Shown here piece by piece: positions 43,738 through 51,722 of a stretch of 64,000 nt of DNA. The notes below the pieces were generated by a model. That model was given only the letters and a program-made list of their open reading frames with translations, was not told the origin of the DNA and searched no databases. The number at the start of each line of letters is the position of its first letter. Positions within the stretch are counted from its first letter, which is position 1. Position numbers and translations under genes: made by a program. The DNA comes from Alphaproteobacteria bacterium (lineage in GTDB: Bacteria > Pseudomonadota > Alphaproteobacteria > Micropepsales > Micropepsaceae), in assembly GCA_016783965.1 (NCBI GenBank), contig JADHVO010000005.1, positions 62,001 to 126,000 of the forward strand, written 5' to 3'.

Positions 43738-44805
43738 ATGAACGCACTCGCGCCGGCACCGGATGCAGCAGAAGCGGTCGACATCATTTCAGATGCCGAC
43801 CGCGACGCGCTGCACATCCTGCCGCTCGCGACGATTCCGATCGCGCACCCGGTGCTGCGGCGCACCAAGCTGGTGAAGAACTCGCGGCTCGATTCCGCCG
43901 TGGAATTCTTCAACACGGCCGGCGGCGGCAGCGGCCAATTCGAGGTGCTGGAGATCTCCAAGCTGCTCGGCCTGCCGAACGGCGCCGCCGATCCGGACAT
44001 CGGGCTCTTGCAGCGCGTCGCGGTGCTGCCCAGCTACGACGTGTACAGCCTGCGCATTTTGCTCAGGGAAATGAAGATCCCGATCGCCGACGAGTCGGTG
44101 CTGAAGCTGTCGCCGGCCAAGATCGCCTCGCTTAGCACGTACATGGCATCTTTTACGCGCCCGCTGGTAGTCGAGATTTTCGGCGAAAACACCATGGTCG
44201 GCGACTTCACCAACCTGGTGAGCATGTTCCGCGATTGCAGCGCCGAGCAGGTGCGCGTGCGGCTCGCGACGATGGCGGAGAAGCTGGGCATTCCCGTGCC
44301 GGCAATCCCGAAATTCCTCGAAGACTACGCCGACATCTTCATGTCGCTGTCCTACTACAAGCAGTGCCTCGACCAGCTCCTGCCCGGTGTGCAGAGCTTC
44401 CTGATCACGCTGAAGGATATCCGCAGCAATCATCAGTTGCGCAGCGACGTCAACCTGATGAGGACCTGCGATTTCACGGAAAACGTGATCAACGGCACGC
44501 TGGCCAACATCACCGGCCGGCTCGAGAGCTTCAACAAGAGCACCGCCGACATGTGGCGCAACCTCTCGGCCGAACGCTTCCGGAGGATCGAGGAACTCAT
44601 TTTGAGCTACCACACGGTGATCGGCGGTGTGCTGTGCGCGCTCAGCGTCAAGACCAATGCCTGGGTCCGGAATTTTCCCCGCCCGGAGGCGGCCGGCCCG
44701 GTGCGGCGCGCCGCCTTCATCATGTCCGACATGCGGCAGGGCATCGACCGTATCAGCGCCATCGAGGACGCGCGACCCGTACTTTCCGAATTGAACGACG
44801 ACTAG
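43738..44805 (+). CDS. Unrecognised protein of the chemotaxis operon
   Basis: A 355-residue soluble protein that starts 2 bp after the cheZ-like stop. I do not recognise it. Prediction by eye gives mostly alpha-helix with no signal peptide or membrane helix. Features: an N-terminal segment ILPLATIPIAHPVLRRTKLVKN, a middle YMASFTRPLVVEIFGENTMVGDF, a Tyr/Phe-rich SLSYYKQCLDQLLPGVQSFL, and a C-terminal helix pair (NITGRLESFNKSTADMWRN, IEELILSYHTVIGGVLCALSVKTNAWV). No receiver, HAMP, Hpt or nucleotide-binding motif is seen. Tight spacing suggests it is part of the signalling pathway. Confidence 0.85.
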   Translation: MNALAPAPDAAEAVDIISDADRDALHILPLATIPIAHPVLRRTKLVKNSRLDSAVEFFNTAGGGSGQFEVLEISKLLGLPNGAADPDIGLLQRVAVLPSYDVYSLRILLREMKIPIADESVLKLSPAKIASLSTYMASFTRPLVVEIFGENTMVGDFTNLVSMFRDCSAEQVRVRLATMAEKLGIPVPAIPKFLEDYADIFMSLSYYKQCLDQLLPGVQSFLITLKDIRSNHQLRSDVNLMRTCDFTENVINGTLANITGRLESFNKSTADMWRNLSAERFRRIEELILSYHTVIGGVLCALSVKTNAWVRNFPRPEAAGPVRRAAFIMSDMRQGIDRISAIEDARPVLSELNDD

Positions 44806-44825
44806 TCCGCTCCCGCCGCGCCGCT

Positions 44826-46409
44826 ATGATGGCTGCCGGAGGGATGATGACGGACCGCGCGAACGCACCGGAAGACACGGCCGATCGGCGCAGCTTGGCC
44901 GACGTCGCAGTCGCCGTCGCCGCGGCGCTGTTGGCCGCCACGCTCTTCTATGTCGACAGCTCGGAGCCGCGCGGCATTGTCGACGGAATCGGTTATCCAG
45001 CCGTGGTGGCGCTGAGTGCGCGCTTCGGGCGTAGCCCTATGCTGGGCACGGCGTTCTTCTGCTCCTTGCTCGGTATCGTCGCGCATTTCGTACTGCCGCC
45101 GGGCGGCGTCGGCGAAAGCGGTGAGCTCGCCAACCGTGCCTTTGGCCTCGCCGCCATCTGGATAGTTGCCGCCGTGCTGTTGCGGCGGCTGCGGGTCGAA
45201 GAAGCGGTGGCCGAACGCACGGCGATCTTGCGCCGCGATCAGTCCATCCTGGCGCGCATCGTCCGCGAAGGCCTTGTGGCAGAGAAGCCGTTTCTCGAAC
45301 GCATCCGGTGCGTGACCGAGATCTCATCCGAGGCGCTGGAGGCGGATCTCACCGTCGTATTCCGTTTCGCAGAGAATGGAAAATTGACGACCTGTATCGA
45401 CGCCTACCAGGCAAGCACCGGCAAGCATTTCGCGTTGATGGATATCAGGACCGAAGACACGCCGACCTATGATGGTCTGATCCGCAACAACTATACGGTC
45501 GCGGTTTCGGATATGCACCGGACCGGCGCCTTCGGGGCGCGGTTGCTGATGGTGAATACGCTCGATATCCGCGCATCGCTTAACATCGGCATCCTGTCCG
45601 GTTCGGAACTCGCGGGACAGATCGCCTATGCCAGGATCGGGCAGCCACACGACTGGACGGAGCAGGAGATCGCCTTCGCCAGATCGGTCGGAAACCTGCT
45701 CACCATCATGTTCGCGGGCGAGGAGCGCGAGCAGCTCCAGGAGCGGCTCCGGCAGGCGGTGCGGCTGGAGGCGATCGGCCAGTTGGCAGGCAGTGTGGCG
45801 CACGACTTCAACAACATCCTTGGCGCCATCCTGGGTTTCGCCGGATTTCTCGTGCAGGACCTGCCGGCGGACGGAGAACCGCACGTGTTCGCGTCCCGCA
45901 TCATGGCTGCCGCCGAGCGCGGCAAGGCGCAGGTCAACAAGGTGCTGTCGCTTGCGCGGGGCAAGGACCCTGACCTGCCACCGTTGGCAGCTGCCGCCGC
46001 GGCGGCAGGGCGCGAAGCGCCCAAGGGCGGCGAGCGGGTCCTTGTGGTCGATGACGAGCCCGACATACTTGATGCCATGGTGATCGGGCTGGAGCGGCTG
46101 GGCTACAGTCCGGTCGGTGTCAGCGATCCGCACGAGGCCCTTGCCGCGTTCGGGGAGGATCCGCAGGCGTTGGATATCGTCGTTACTGACCTCGTGATGC
46201 CGTCGCTCCGGGGTTCCGAGTTGATCCGGCGGATCAAGGCCATTCGGCCGGATATCTGCGCGATTCTCTGCACGGCCTATAGCGACGGAGCCAAAACGGG
46301 TAATGAACACGTCGACGGGGCGGACGCGTCCTTTCACAAGCCGGTGAATGCCGCCGCGATCTCCGCGTGCATTCAGGAACTTGTGCGCCGTACCGGCACA
46401 AAGCCTTAG
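44826..46409 (+). CDS. Membrane GAF-DHp-receiver protein lacking a kinase ATPase domain
   Basis: A 527-residue protein. Three hydrophobic segments (about 26-44, 55-92, 104-120) form an N-terminal membrane part. A GAF-like domain follows (about 155-297), then a histidine-kinase dimerisation domain with His326 in SVAHDFNNILGAILGF. Normally about 120 residues of ATPase domain would come next, but only a 22-residue Ala-rich linker (380-402) separates it from a receiver (404-520; DD at 409-410, phospho-acceptor Asp455, Lys505). The frame is continuous, so this is a clean deletion or a design, not a frameshift. The start may be 44826, 44844 or 44847; the only good Shine-Dalgarno abuts the later two. 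Confidence 0.82.
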   Translation: MMAAGGMMTDRANAPEDTADRRSLADVAVAVAAALLAATLFYVDSSEPRGIVDGIGYPAVVALSARFGRSPMLGTAFFCSLLGIVAHFVLPPGGVGESGELANRAFGLAAIWIVAAVLLRRLRVEEAVAERTAILRRDQSILARIVREGLVAEKPFLERIRCVTEISSEALEADLTVVFRFAENGKLTTCIDAYQASTGKHFALMDIRTEDTPTYDGLIRNNYTVAVSDMHRTGAFGARLLMVNTLDIRASLNIGILSGSELAGQIAYARIGQPHDWTEQEIAFARSVGNLLTIMFAGEEREQLQERLRQAVRLEAIGQLAGSVAHDFNNILGAILGFAGFLVQDLPADGEPHVFASRIMAAAERGKAQVNKVLSLARGKDPDLPPLAAAAAAAGREAPKGGERVLVVDDEPDILDAMVIGLERLGYSPVGVSDPHEALAAFGEDPQALDIVVTDLVMPSLRGSELIRRIKAIRPDICAILCTAYSDGAKTGNEHVDGADASFHKPVNAAAISACIQELVRRTGTKP

Positions 46410-46474
46410 CCGGACGCGGGTTTTCAATCTTCGCCGATGCGCTAGTATGTTTCCGTCATGGGGCATGCGGCGCA

Positions 46475-47110
46475 ATGAAAATCCTCGTGGCGGACGATCA
46501 TCCGCTTTATCGCGAGGCTGTCACCACCCAACTACACCGGCTCTATCCCGAGTCCGCTGTGGACGAGGTGGGTACGTACGATGAGATTGTGTCGGCCGCG
46601 AAGCACACCACGGAACCCTTCGATCTCTTCCTCGTGGACTTCCACATGCCCGGCATGATGGAGCAGGGCATCGCGAGCCTGGCCGGTGCGTTCCCCGATA
46701 CTCCCATCGCCGTGATTTCGGGCACGGCCAACAGCGAAGACGTGCGCGCCTCGATCCGTGCAGGTGCAAGGGGGTTTGTTTCCAAGACGGCAACCGCCGA
46801 TCATCTGGCGCACACCATTCAGCTCGTGCTGTCGGGCGGCACCAGCGTCCCGGCCGACATGCTCTCCGCGCCGGACATCCCATACAAGGCGCATTCGACG
46901 CCGCAGCCCGACTGGCTCGGGCGGCTGTCGCCGCGCGAGCGCGAAGTGCTGACCGCCGTGGCGCGCGGCATCTCCAACAAGCAGATCGGGCGCGAGCTCA
47001 ATCTGGCCGAGGTGACCGTCAAGCTCCATCTGCGGTCGATCTTCCGCAAGACCGGCGCCAAGACGCGGTCGGAATGCGCGGTGCTGGCGACGAAGGCGGG
47101 CCTTGGCTGA
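46475..47110 (+). CDS. NarL/LuxR-family response regulator
   Basis: A 211-residue regulator starting at the ATG at 46475 (MKILVADDHP). Receiver: acidic pair DD at 7-8, phospho-acceptor Asp in FLVDFHMPG, Lys in FVSKTA. The C-terminal LuxR helix-turn-helix is LSPREREVLTAVARG with NKQIGRELNLAEVTVKLHLRSIFRKTG-type recognition helix (split for length). It is downstream of the GAF-DHp-receiver protein and may be its output, or the last gene of the chemotaxis operon. Confidence 0.9.
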   Translation: MKILVADDHPLYREAVTTQLHRLYPESAVDEVGTYDEIVSAAKHTTEPFDLFLVDFHMPGMMEQGIASLAGAFPDTPIAVISGTANSEDVRASIRAGARGFVSKTATADHLAHTIQLVLSGGTSVPADMLSAPDIPYKAHSTPQPDWLGRLSPREREVLTAVARGISNKQIGRELNLAEVTVKLHLRSIFRKTGAKTRSECAVLATKAGLG

Positions 47111-47133
47111 CAACCGGCCAGGCAGGGCGGCGC

Positions 47134-47768
47134 ATGTACCAGCTTCACTATTTTCCGGCCAACGCCAGCATGATGCCGCACATGCTTCTGCGCGAGCTCG
47201 GCGTGCCGTTCGAACTGGTGCTGATCGATCGCGCCAATGACGGTCACAAGAGCCCCGAATATCTGAAGATGAATCCGACGGGCCGTATTCCGCTGCTGGT
47301 GCATGACGGCAAGCCGGTCTATGAGACGGCTGCGATCTCGCTCTATCTTGCCGACAATCATCCGGACGCCGGGCTGGCCCCGCGCATCGGCGATGCGGAC
47401 CGCGGCGACTATCTGAAATGGATGGTGCTCTTCACCAATGCGTTCCAGAGCGAATTCCGCGCTGGTTCTATGCCCATGAGTTCGTCGACAATCCGGCCCA
47501 TGCGGACTCCGTGAGGGCTGCGACCGCGGCGCGGATCGCGGCGACCTACGGCCGGCTTGCGCAGCACCTGGCGGACAACCGCTGGCTGCTGGGTGACCGG
47601 TTCAGCGCGGCCGATCTCTATCTCTTCATGTTCATTCGCTGGGGCCGCGTGCTGCCGAACCCGCCGAGGAACAGCGACGTGCTGCGGCGCTATGCGGAAG
47701 CGGTCGCCGCGCGGCCCGCCGTCGTCAAGACCTTCGAGGTCGAGGGCGTGCCCGCGCCGTTCTTCTAG
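47134..47768 (+). pseudogene. Glutathione S-transferase broken by one frameshift
   Basis: The first frame (47134 to about 47458) encodes the thioredoxin-like half: MYQLHYFPANASMMPHMLL, NPTGRIPLLVHDG and YETAAISLYLAD. The helical half continues in the next frame (RWFYAHEFVDNPAH to GVPAPFF, ending 47768), including RFSAADLYLFMFIRW. The switch is at about 47455-47462, in GAATTCCGCG; one missing base restores a normal GST of about 211 residues (SEF then RWFY). Either a real recent mutation or a sequence error. Without repair the first frame stops at 47514. The 3' end overlaps convergent gpt by 4 bp. Confidence 0.88.
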
Positions 47769-48298
47769 TTCTCCGGCCCGCTGATCGGGTCGACGGCCTG
47801 CGGATCGCCGTCCTTGGCGTCCCAAGGGAAGATCACCCACGAATTCTGCGGCGCCTGAAGGAAGCGCATGTCGACCGTGTCCTCACCCTCGGGCTTGGAA
47901 TAGATCGTGACGTAGAGCGCGTTGGGCCAGACCTTCCGCAATTCGCGGAAGGTGCTCCCGGTGTCGACGAGATCGTCCAGCACGATCATGTTCTCGCCGC
48001 CGTTCTCGATCTTGGCGACGATGTCCGGATGCAGGGGCTTGATGATTCTCGCACCGCCGACATGCCGTTCGCCGCGGTAGGACGACACGCCGATGGTCTC
48101 GATGTTCTCGCGCAGGTTCAGCTCGCGGGCCAGCACCGCGGCGAAGGGAAGGCCGCCGCGCGACACGCCGACCACGATGTCGATCTTGCGTCCGTCGAGC
48201 ATCAGATCGTGAACCCAGCCCGCCATCTCGCGCATCTGGCGGTGAATCTCGTTCCAGCTGACGCGAACGTACAGGCGGCGCTTGTTTTCCAGTCGCAT
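47765..48298 (-). CDS. gpt: Xanthine-guanine phosphoribosyltransferase
   Basis: A 177-residue type I phosphoribosyltransferase. The PRPP-binding motif is MIVLDDLVDTGSTF (about 103-116). The first loop VVGVSRGGLPFA binds pyrophosphate, and the C-terminal WVIFPWD is the Gpt purine-stacking motif. It converts xanthine, guanine and perhaps hypoxanthine to nucleotides with PRPP. GGAGGTC precedes the ATG. It opens the nucleobase salvage region that runs to the end of the window. Confidence 0.92.
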   Translation of the reverse strand: MRLENKRRLYVRVSWNEIHRQMREMAGWVHDLMLDGRKIDIVVGVSRGGLPFAAVLARELNLRENIETIGVSSYRGERHVGGARIIKPLHPDIVAKIENGGENMIVLDDLVDTGSTFRELRKVWPNALYVTIYSKPEGEDTVDMRFLQAPQNSWVIFPWDAKDGDPQAVDPISGPEN

Positions 48299-48342
48299 CG
48301 GGACCTCCGGTGGCGCTTCACCAATGCCGGGGAGGGGCCGTC

Positions 48343-48372
48343 GTGGACAAGTGACCCGGCTCGCCTGTCCAC
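48343..48372. other. Inverted repeat between gpt and aceB
   Basis: GTGGACA (48343-48349) and TGTCCAC (48366-48372) are perfect reverse complements 16 bases apart, in the 83-bp gap between aceB and gpt (both minus strand), 10 bp past the aceB stop. It could be a weak terminator or an operator for gpt. Low certainty. Confidence 0.3.
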
Positions 48373-48381
48373 AAATAAGTA

Positions 48382-49965
48382 TCAGCCCTTCAGCAGCCGG
48401 TAGGCCGGCAAGGTGAGGAAATCCTCGAACTGCTGCGCCAGAGACAGCGCCTTGAACAAATCGCGGGCTTCGGCGAAGCGGCCGCCGTCAAAGGCGCTGT
48501 CGCCCTCCTCCTGGCGGATGCGGCTCATTTCCTCCTGGAGCAGCCGCTCGAACAGTTCCGGCGTGGCGACGGCGCCGCCTTCGAGTTCCACGCCATACCT
48601 GATCCACTGCCAGACCTGGGCGCGGCTGATCTCCGCCGTCGCCGCGTCTTCCATCAGGTTGTAGAGCGGCACCGCGCCCCTGCCGCGCAGCCACGCCTCG
48701 ATGTACTGCACGCCGACGCGGATGTTCTCGCGCATGCCGTTCTCGGTTTTGGTACCGGTGTGGACCTCCAGCAACTCGCGCTGGCCGACATGGACGTCCT
48801 GGCGCTCGCGCGAGAGCTGGTTCGGCCCGGGCATCAGGCGGTCGAACACCTCCATGGCCACCGGCACGAGATCGGGGTGCGCCACCCAGGTGCCGTCATG
48901 ACCGTCACCGGCCTCGCGCTCCTTGTCGGCCCGCACCTTGGCGAAGGCTGCCTCGTTGGCCTCCTTGTCCTTGCGGTTCGGGATCTGTGCCGCCATCCCG
49001 CCCATCGCGAACGCGCCGCGTCGGTGGCAGGTCTTGATCAGCAGCAGCGAATAGGCGCGCAGAAAAGCCTTGCCCATCACGACCTGGGCGCGGTCCGGCA
49101 GGATGTAGTCCCGGTGCGCCTGGAGCTTCTTGATGTAGGAGAACATGTAGTCCCACCGGCCGCAGTTCAGCCCCGCCATGTGATCCCGCAGTTCGTACAG
49201 GATCTCGTCCATTTCAAACGCGGCGGGCAGGGTCTCGATCAGCACGGTCGCTTTGAAGGTGCCGTTCCTGATGCCGAGTGCCTTCTGCGTGTGAACGAAC
49301 ACGTCGTTCCATAGCCGCGCTTCCAGATGGCTCTCCATCTTGGGCAGGTAGAAATACGGCGCCGTATCTTTGGCAATCTGCGCCTTGGCATTGTGAAAGA
49401 CATAAAGCCCGAAATCGAACAGCGCACCGCTGATCGGGGCGCCGTCGACGGTCAGGTGCCGCTCCGGCAGGTGCCAGCCGCGCGGCCGCACCAGCAGCAC
49501 CGCCGGCTTCGGCCCCAGCGCGTAGTGCTTGCCGCTGGCCGCATCGGTGAAATCCAGCGACGCCTGCCAGCGATCCTTGAGATTGATCTGGCCGTCGAGA
49601 TTGTTGCTCCAGGTCGGCGCGTTGGCGTCCTCGAAATCCGCCATGAAGACCCTGGCGCCGCTGTTCAGCGCGTTGACGATCATCTTGCGGTCGACCGGTC
49701 CGGTGATCTCCACCCGGCGGTCCAGAAGGTCGGCCGGGATCGGCGCCACGCGCCAGTCGGCTTCGCGAATGTGTTTCGTCTCCGGCAGGAAGTCCGGCAG
49801 CGCGCCGGCATCGAGCTTCTTCTGCCGCGCCACCCGCGCCGCCAGCAGCGCCAGCCGCTGCGCGTCGAAGGTGCGATGCAGGCCCGCAAGGAATGCCAGG
49901 GCCTCGTCTGTGAGTATCTCCCCGACGCGGCCCGTCACCGGGCCATGGATGTCGATTCCGCTCAT
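48382..49965 (-). CDS. aceB: Malate synthase A
   Basis: A 527-residue enzyme that condenses glyoxylate with acetyl-CoA to malate in the glyoxylate shunt. Signatures are [40 protein letters not shown] and the end YRLLKG. The length fits the A isoform (about 530), not the G isoform (about 720). The ATG at 49965 is used; longer frames upstream run into the divergent upp gene. Isocitrate lyase is not in the window. Its place among nucleoside genes fits two-carbon units coming from deoxyribose breakdown, but this may be chance. Confidence 0.94.
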   Translation of the reverse strand: MSGIDIHGPVTGRVGEILTDEALAFLAGLHRTFDAQRLALLAARVARQKKLDAGALPDFLPETKHIREADWRVAPIPADLLDRRVEITGPVDRKMIVNALNSGARVFMADFEDANAPTWSNNLDGQINLKDRWQASLDFTDAASGKHYALGPKPAVLLVRPRGWHLPERHLTVDGAPISGALFDFGLYVFHNAKAQIAKDTAPYFYLPKMESHLEARLWNDVFVHTQKALGIRNGTFKATVLIETLPAAFEMDEILYELRDHMAGLNCGRWDYMFSYIKKLQAHRDYILPDRAQVVMGKAFLRAYSLLLIKTCHRRGAFAMGGMAAQIPNRKDKEANEAAFAKVRADKEREAGDGHDGTWVAHPDLVPVAMEVFDRLMPGPNQLSRERQDVHVGQRELLEVHTGTKTENGMRENIRVGVQYIEAWLRGRGAVPLYNLMEDAATAEISRAQVWQWIRYGVELEGGAVATPELFERLLQEEMSRIRQEEGDSAFDGGRFAEARDLFKALSLAQQFEDFLTLPAYRLLKG

Positions 49966-50007
49966 GGTGCTCACTATAAGAGAAGGCGTACGGCACCGGG
50001 GAATACC

Positions 50008-50637
50008 ATGCAGGGCGTCATCGTCGTCAACCACCCGCTGATCCAGCACAAGCTGACGCTGATGCGGGACAAGAACCGCTCGACCAAGAATTTCCGCGAG
50101 TTGCTGAACGAGATCGGCATGCTGATCTGCTACGAGATCACGCGCGACCTGCCGATCGAGATGATCGACATCGAGACACCCATCGCTCCGATGAAGGCGC
50201 CGACGATCGCAGGCAAGAAGCTGGTGTTCGCGCCCATCCTGCGCGCCGGCACGGGGTTTCTTGAGGGCATGCTGAATCTGGTGCCGTCGGCGCGCGTGGC
50301 GCATATCGGGCTCTATCGAGATCCCGAAACGCTGAAGTCGGTCGAGTACTACTTCAAGGCGCCCGACGACATCGACCAGCGCCTCGTGATCGTGATGGAC
50401 CCGATGCTGGCGACGGGAAACTCCGCCGCGGCCGCAGTGACGCGATTGAAGGAGCGTGGTGCTAAGAACATCCGCCTGATGACACTGCTGTCGGCGCCCG
50501 AAGGCATCCAGACCTTCCAGCGCGCCCATCCCGACGTGCAGATCTGGACCGCCGCCATCGACAGCCACCTGAACGACCACGGCTACATTATCCCGGGCCT
50601 CGGCGACGCCGGCGACCGCATGTTCGGGACAAAGTAG
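50008..50637 (+). CDS. upp: Uracil phosphoribosyltransferase
   Basis: A 209-residue enzyme that makes UMP from uracil and PRPP. It starts [17 protein letters not shown], has [18 protein letters not shown], the PRPP site [14 protein letters not shown] and the uracil-binding end [14 protein letters not shown]-type (here [14 protein letters not shown]). The ATG at 50008 follows GGGGAA. It is divergent from aceB with only 42 bp between starts, so the two share a promoter region. Confidence 0.95.
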   Translation: MQGVIVVNHPLIQHKLTLMRDKNRSTKNFRELLNEIGMLICYEITRDLPIEMIDIETPIAPMKAPTIAGKKLVFAPILRAGTGFLEGMLNLVPSARVAHIGLYRDPETLKSVEYYFKAPDDIDQRLVIVMDPMLATGNSAAAAVTRLKERGAKNIRLMTLLSAPEGIQTFQRAHPDVQIWTAAIDSHLNDHGYIIPGLGDAGDRMFGTK

Positions 50638-50712
50638 GCTCTGTTTTGCGCACATTGTGACTCGCGTCCTGCTATGCTTGACGCCCTGTCAGACGCGTGA
50701 AAGTTTCGGTCC

Positions 50713-51720
50713 ATGTCCAACGTCCAGCCCATCACGCCGCGCGTGCGCGAGGCCGCGCCCTCTGACCGCGGCCATGCCCGCAATCCCGGCCTCGCTTTCG
50801 ATGCCGACGCAATCGACTCGCTGAAGATCAATCGCTCCGCCGCCGAGCGCCGCGTCGCCACGCTCCCCGGCCGCCGCACGGTGAAGAAAGAATGGCAGGC
50901 CGCCTGGCTGCTCAAGGCCGTGCAATGCATCGACCTCACCACGCTGTCGGGCGACGACACACCCGGCCGCGTGCATCGCCTCTGCGCCAAGGCGCAGCGT
51001 CCGGTGCGCGAGGACCTTCTCGAAGCGATGGGCGTCGGCAATCTTGAGATCACCACGGGTGCGGTCTGCGTCTATCACAACATGGTCGAGACAGCGGTGA
51101 AGGCGTTGGAAGGTACGCACATTCCGGTCGCGGCCGTGTCCACCGGCTTTCCTGCCGGCCTGTCGCCGCTGCCGCTGCGCATCAAGGAGATCGAATACTC
51201 GGTCGCCGCCGGCGCGAAGGAGATCGACATCGTCATCGACCGCGGCCTGATCCTGGGCGGCCATTACCGTGCCGTCTATGACGAGATGAAGGCGTTCCGC
51301 GAGGCCTGCGGCCCTGCGCATGTGAAGGCGATCATCGGCGCGGGCGATCTCGGCACACTGACCAACGTCGCCAAGGCGTCGATGGCCTGCATGATGGCGG
51401 GCGCGGACTTCATCAAGACCTCCACCGGCAAGGAGCCGGTGAACGCGACCCTGCCGTTCGCGCTCGTCATGTGCCGCATGATCCGCGCCTGGCACGAGAT
51501 GACAGGCTACCGCATCGGCTTCAAGCCGGCGGGCGGCATCTCGCAGGCGAAGGACGCGCTGAACTACCAGTTCGTGATGAAGGAAGAACTCGGCCGTCCG
51601 TGGCTGGAGCCCGACCTGTTCCGCCTTGGCGCATCGAGCCTCCTCACCGACATCGAGCGCCAACTCGAGCATTTCGTCAGCGGCCGCTATTCCGCTGCGC
51701 ACCGCCATCCGATGGGCTGA
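50713..51720 (+). CDS. deoC: Deoxyribose-phosphate aldolase
   Basis: A 335-residue DeoC that splits 2-deoxyribose 5-phosphate into acetaldehyde and glyceraldehyde 3-phosphate. Catalytic lysines lie in HVKAIIGAGDLGT and DFIKTSTGKEP (Schiff base Lys). LDLTTL-type CIDLTTLSGDD is the N-terminal barrel motif. It is longer than the 250-residue E. coli form by an about 75-residue N-terminal part, as in the large-form DeoC group. It is 2 bp before the aldehyde dehydrogenase gene, which can take the acetaldehyde product. Confidence 0.94.
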   Translation: MSNVQPITPRVREAAPSDRGHARNPGLAFDADAIDSLKINRSAAERRVATLPGRRTVKKEWQAAWLLKAVQCIDLTTLSGDDTPGRVHRLCAKAQRPVREDLLEAMGVGNLEITTGAVCVYHNMVETAVKALEGTHIPVAAVSTGFPAGLSPLPLRIKEIEYSVAAGAKEIDIVIDRGLILGGHYRAVYDEMKAFREACGPAHVKAIIGAGDLGTLTNVAKASMACMMAGADFIKTSTGKEPVNATLPFALVMCRMIRAWHEMTGYRIGFKPAGGISQAKDALNYQFVMKEELGRPWLEPDLFRLGASSLLTDIERQLEHFVSGRYSAAHRHPMG

Positions 51721-51722
51721 GC

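Noticed and set aside
50646-50678. Possible sigma-70 promoter before deoC (TTGTGA or TTGCGC with TATGCT)
   Set aside because: Spacers are 12 and 21 bases, outside the usual 16-18.
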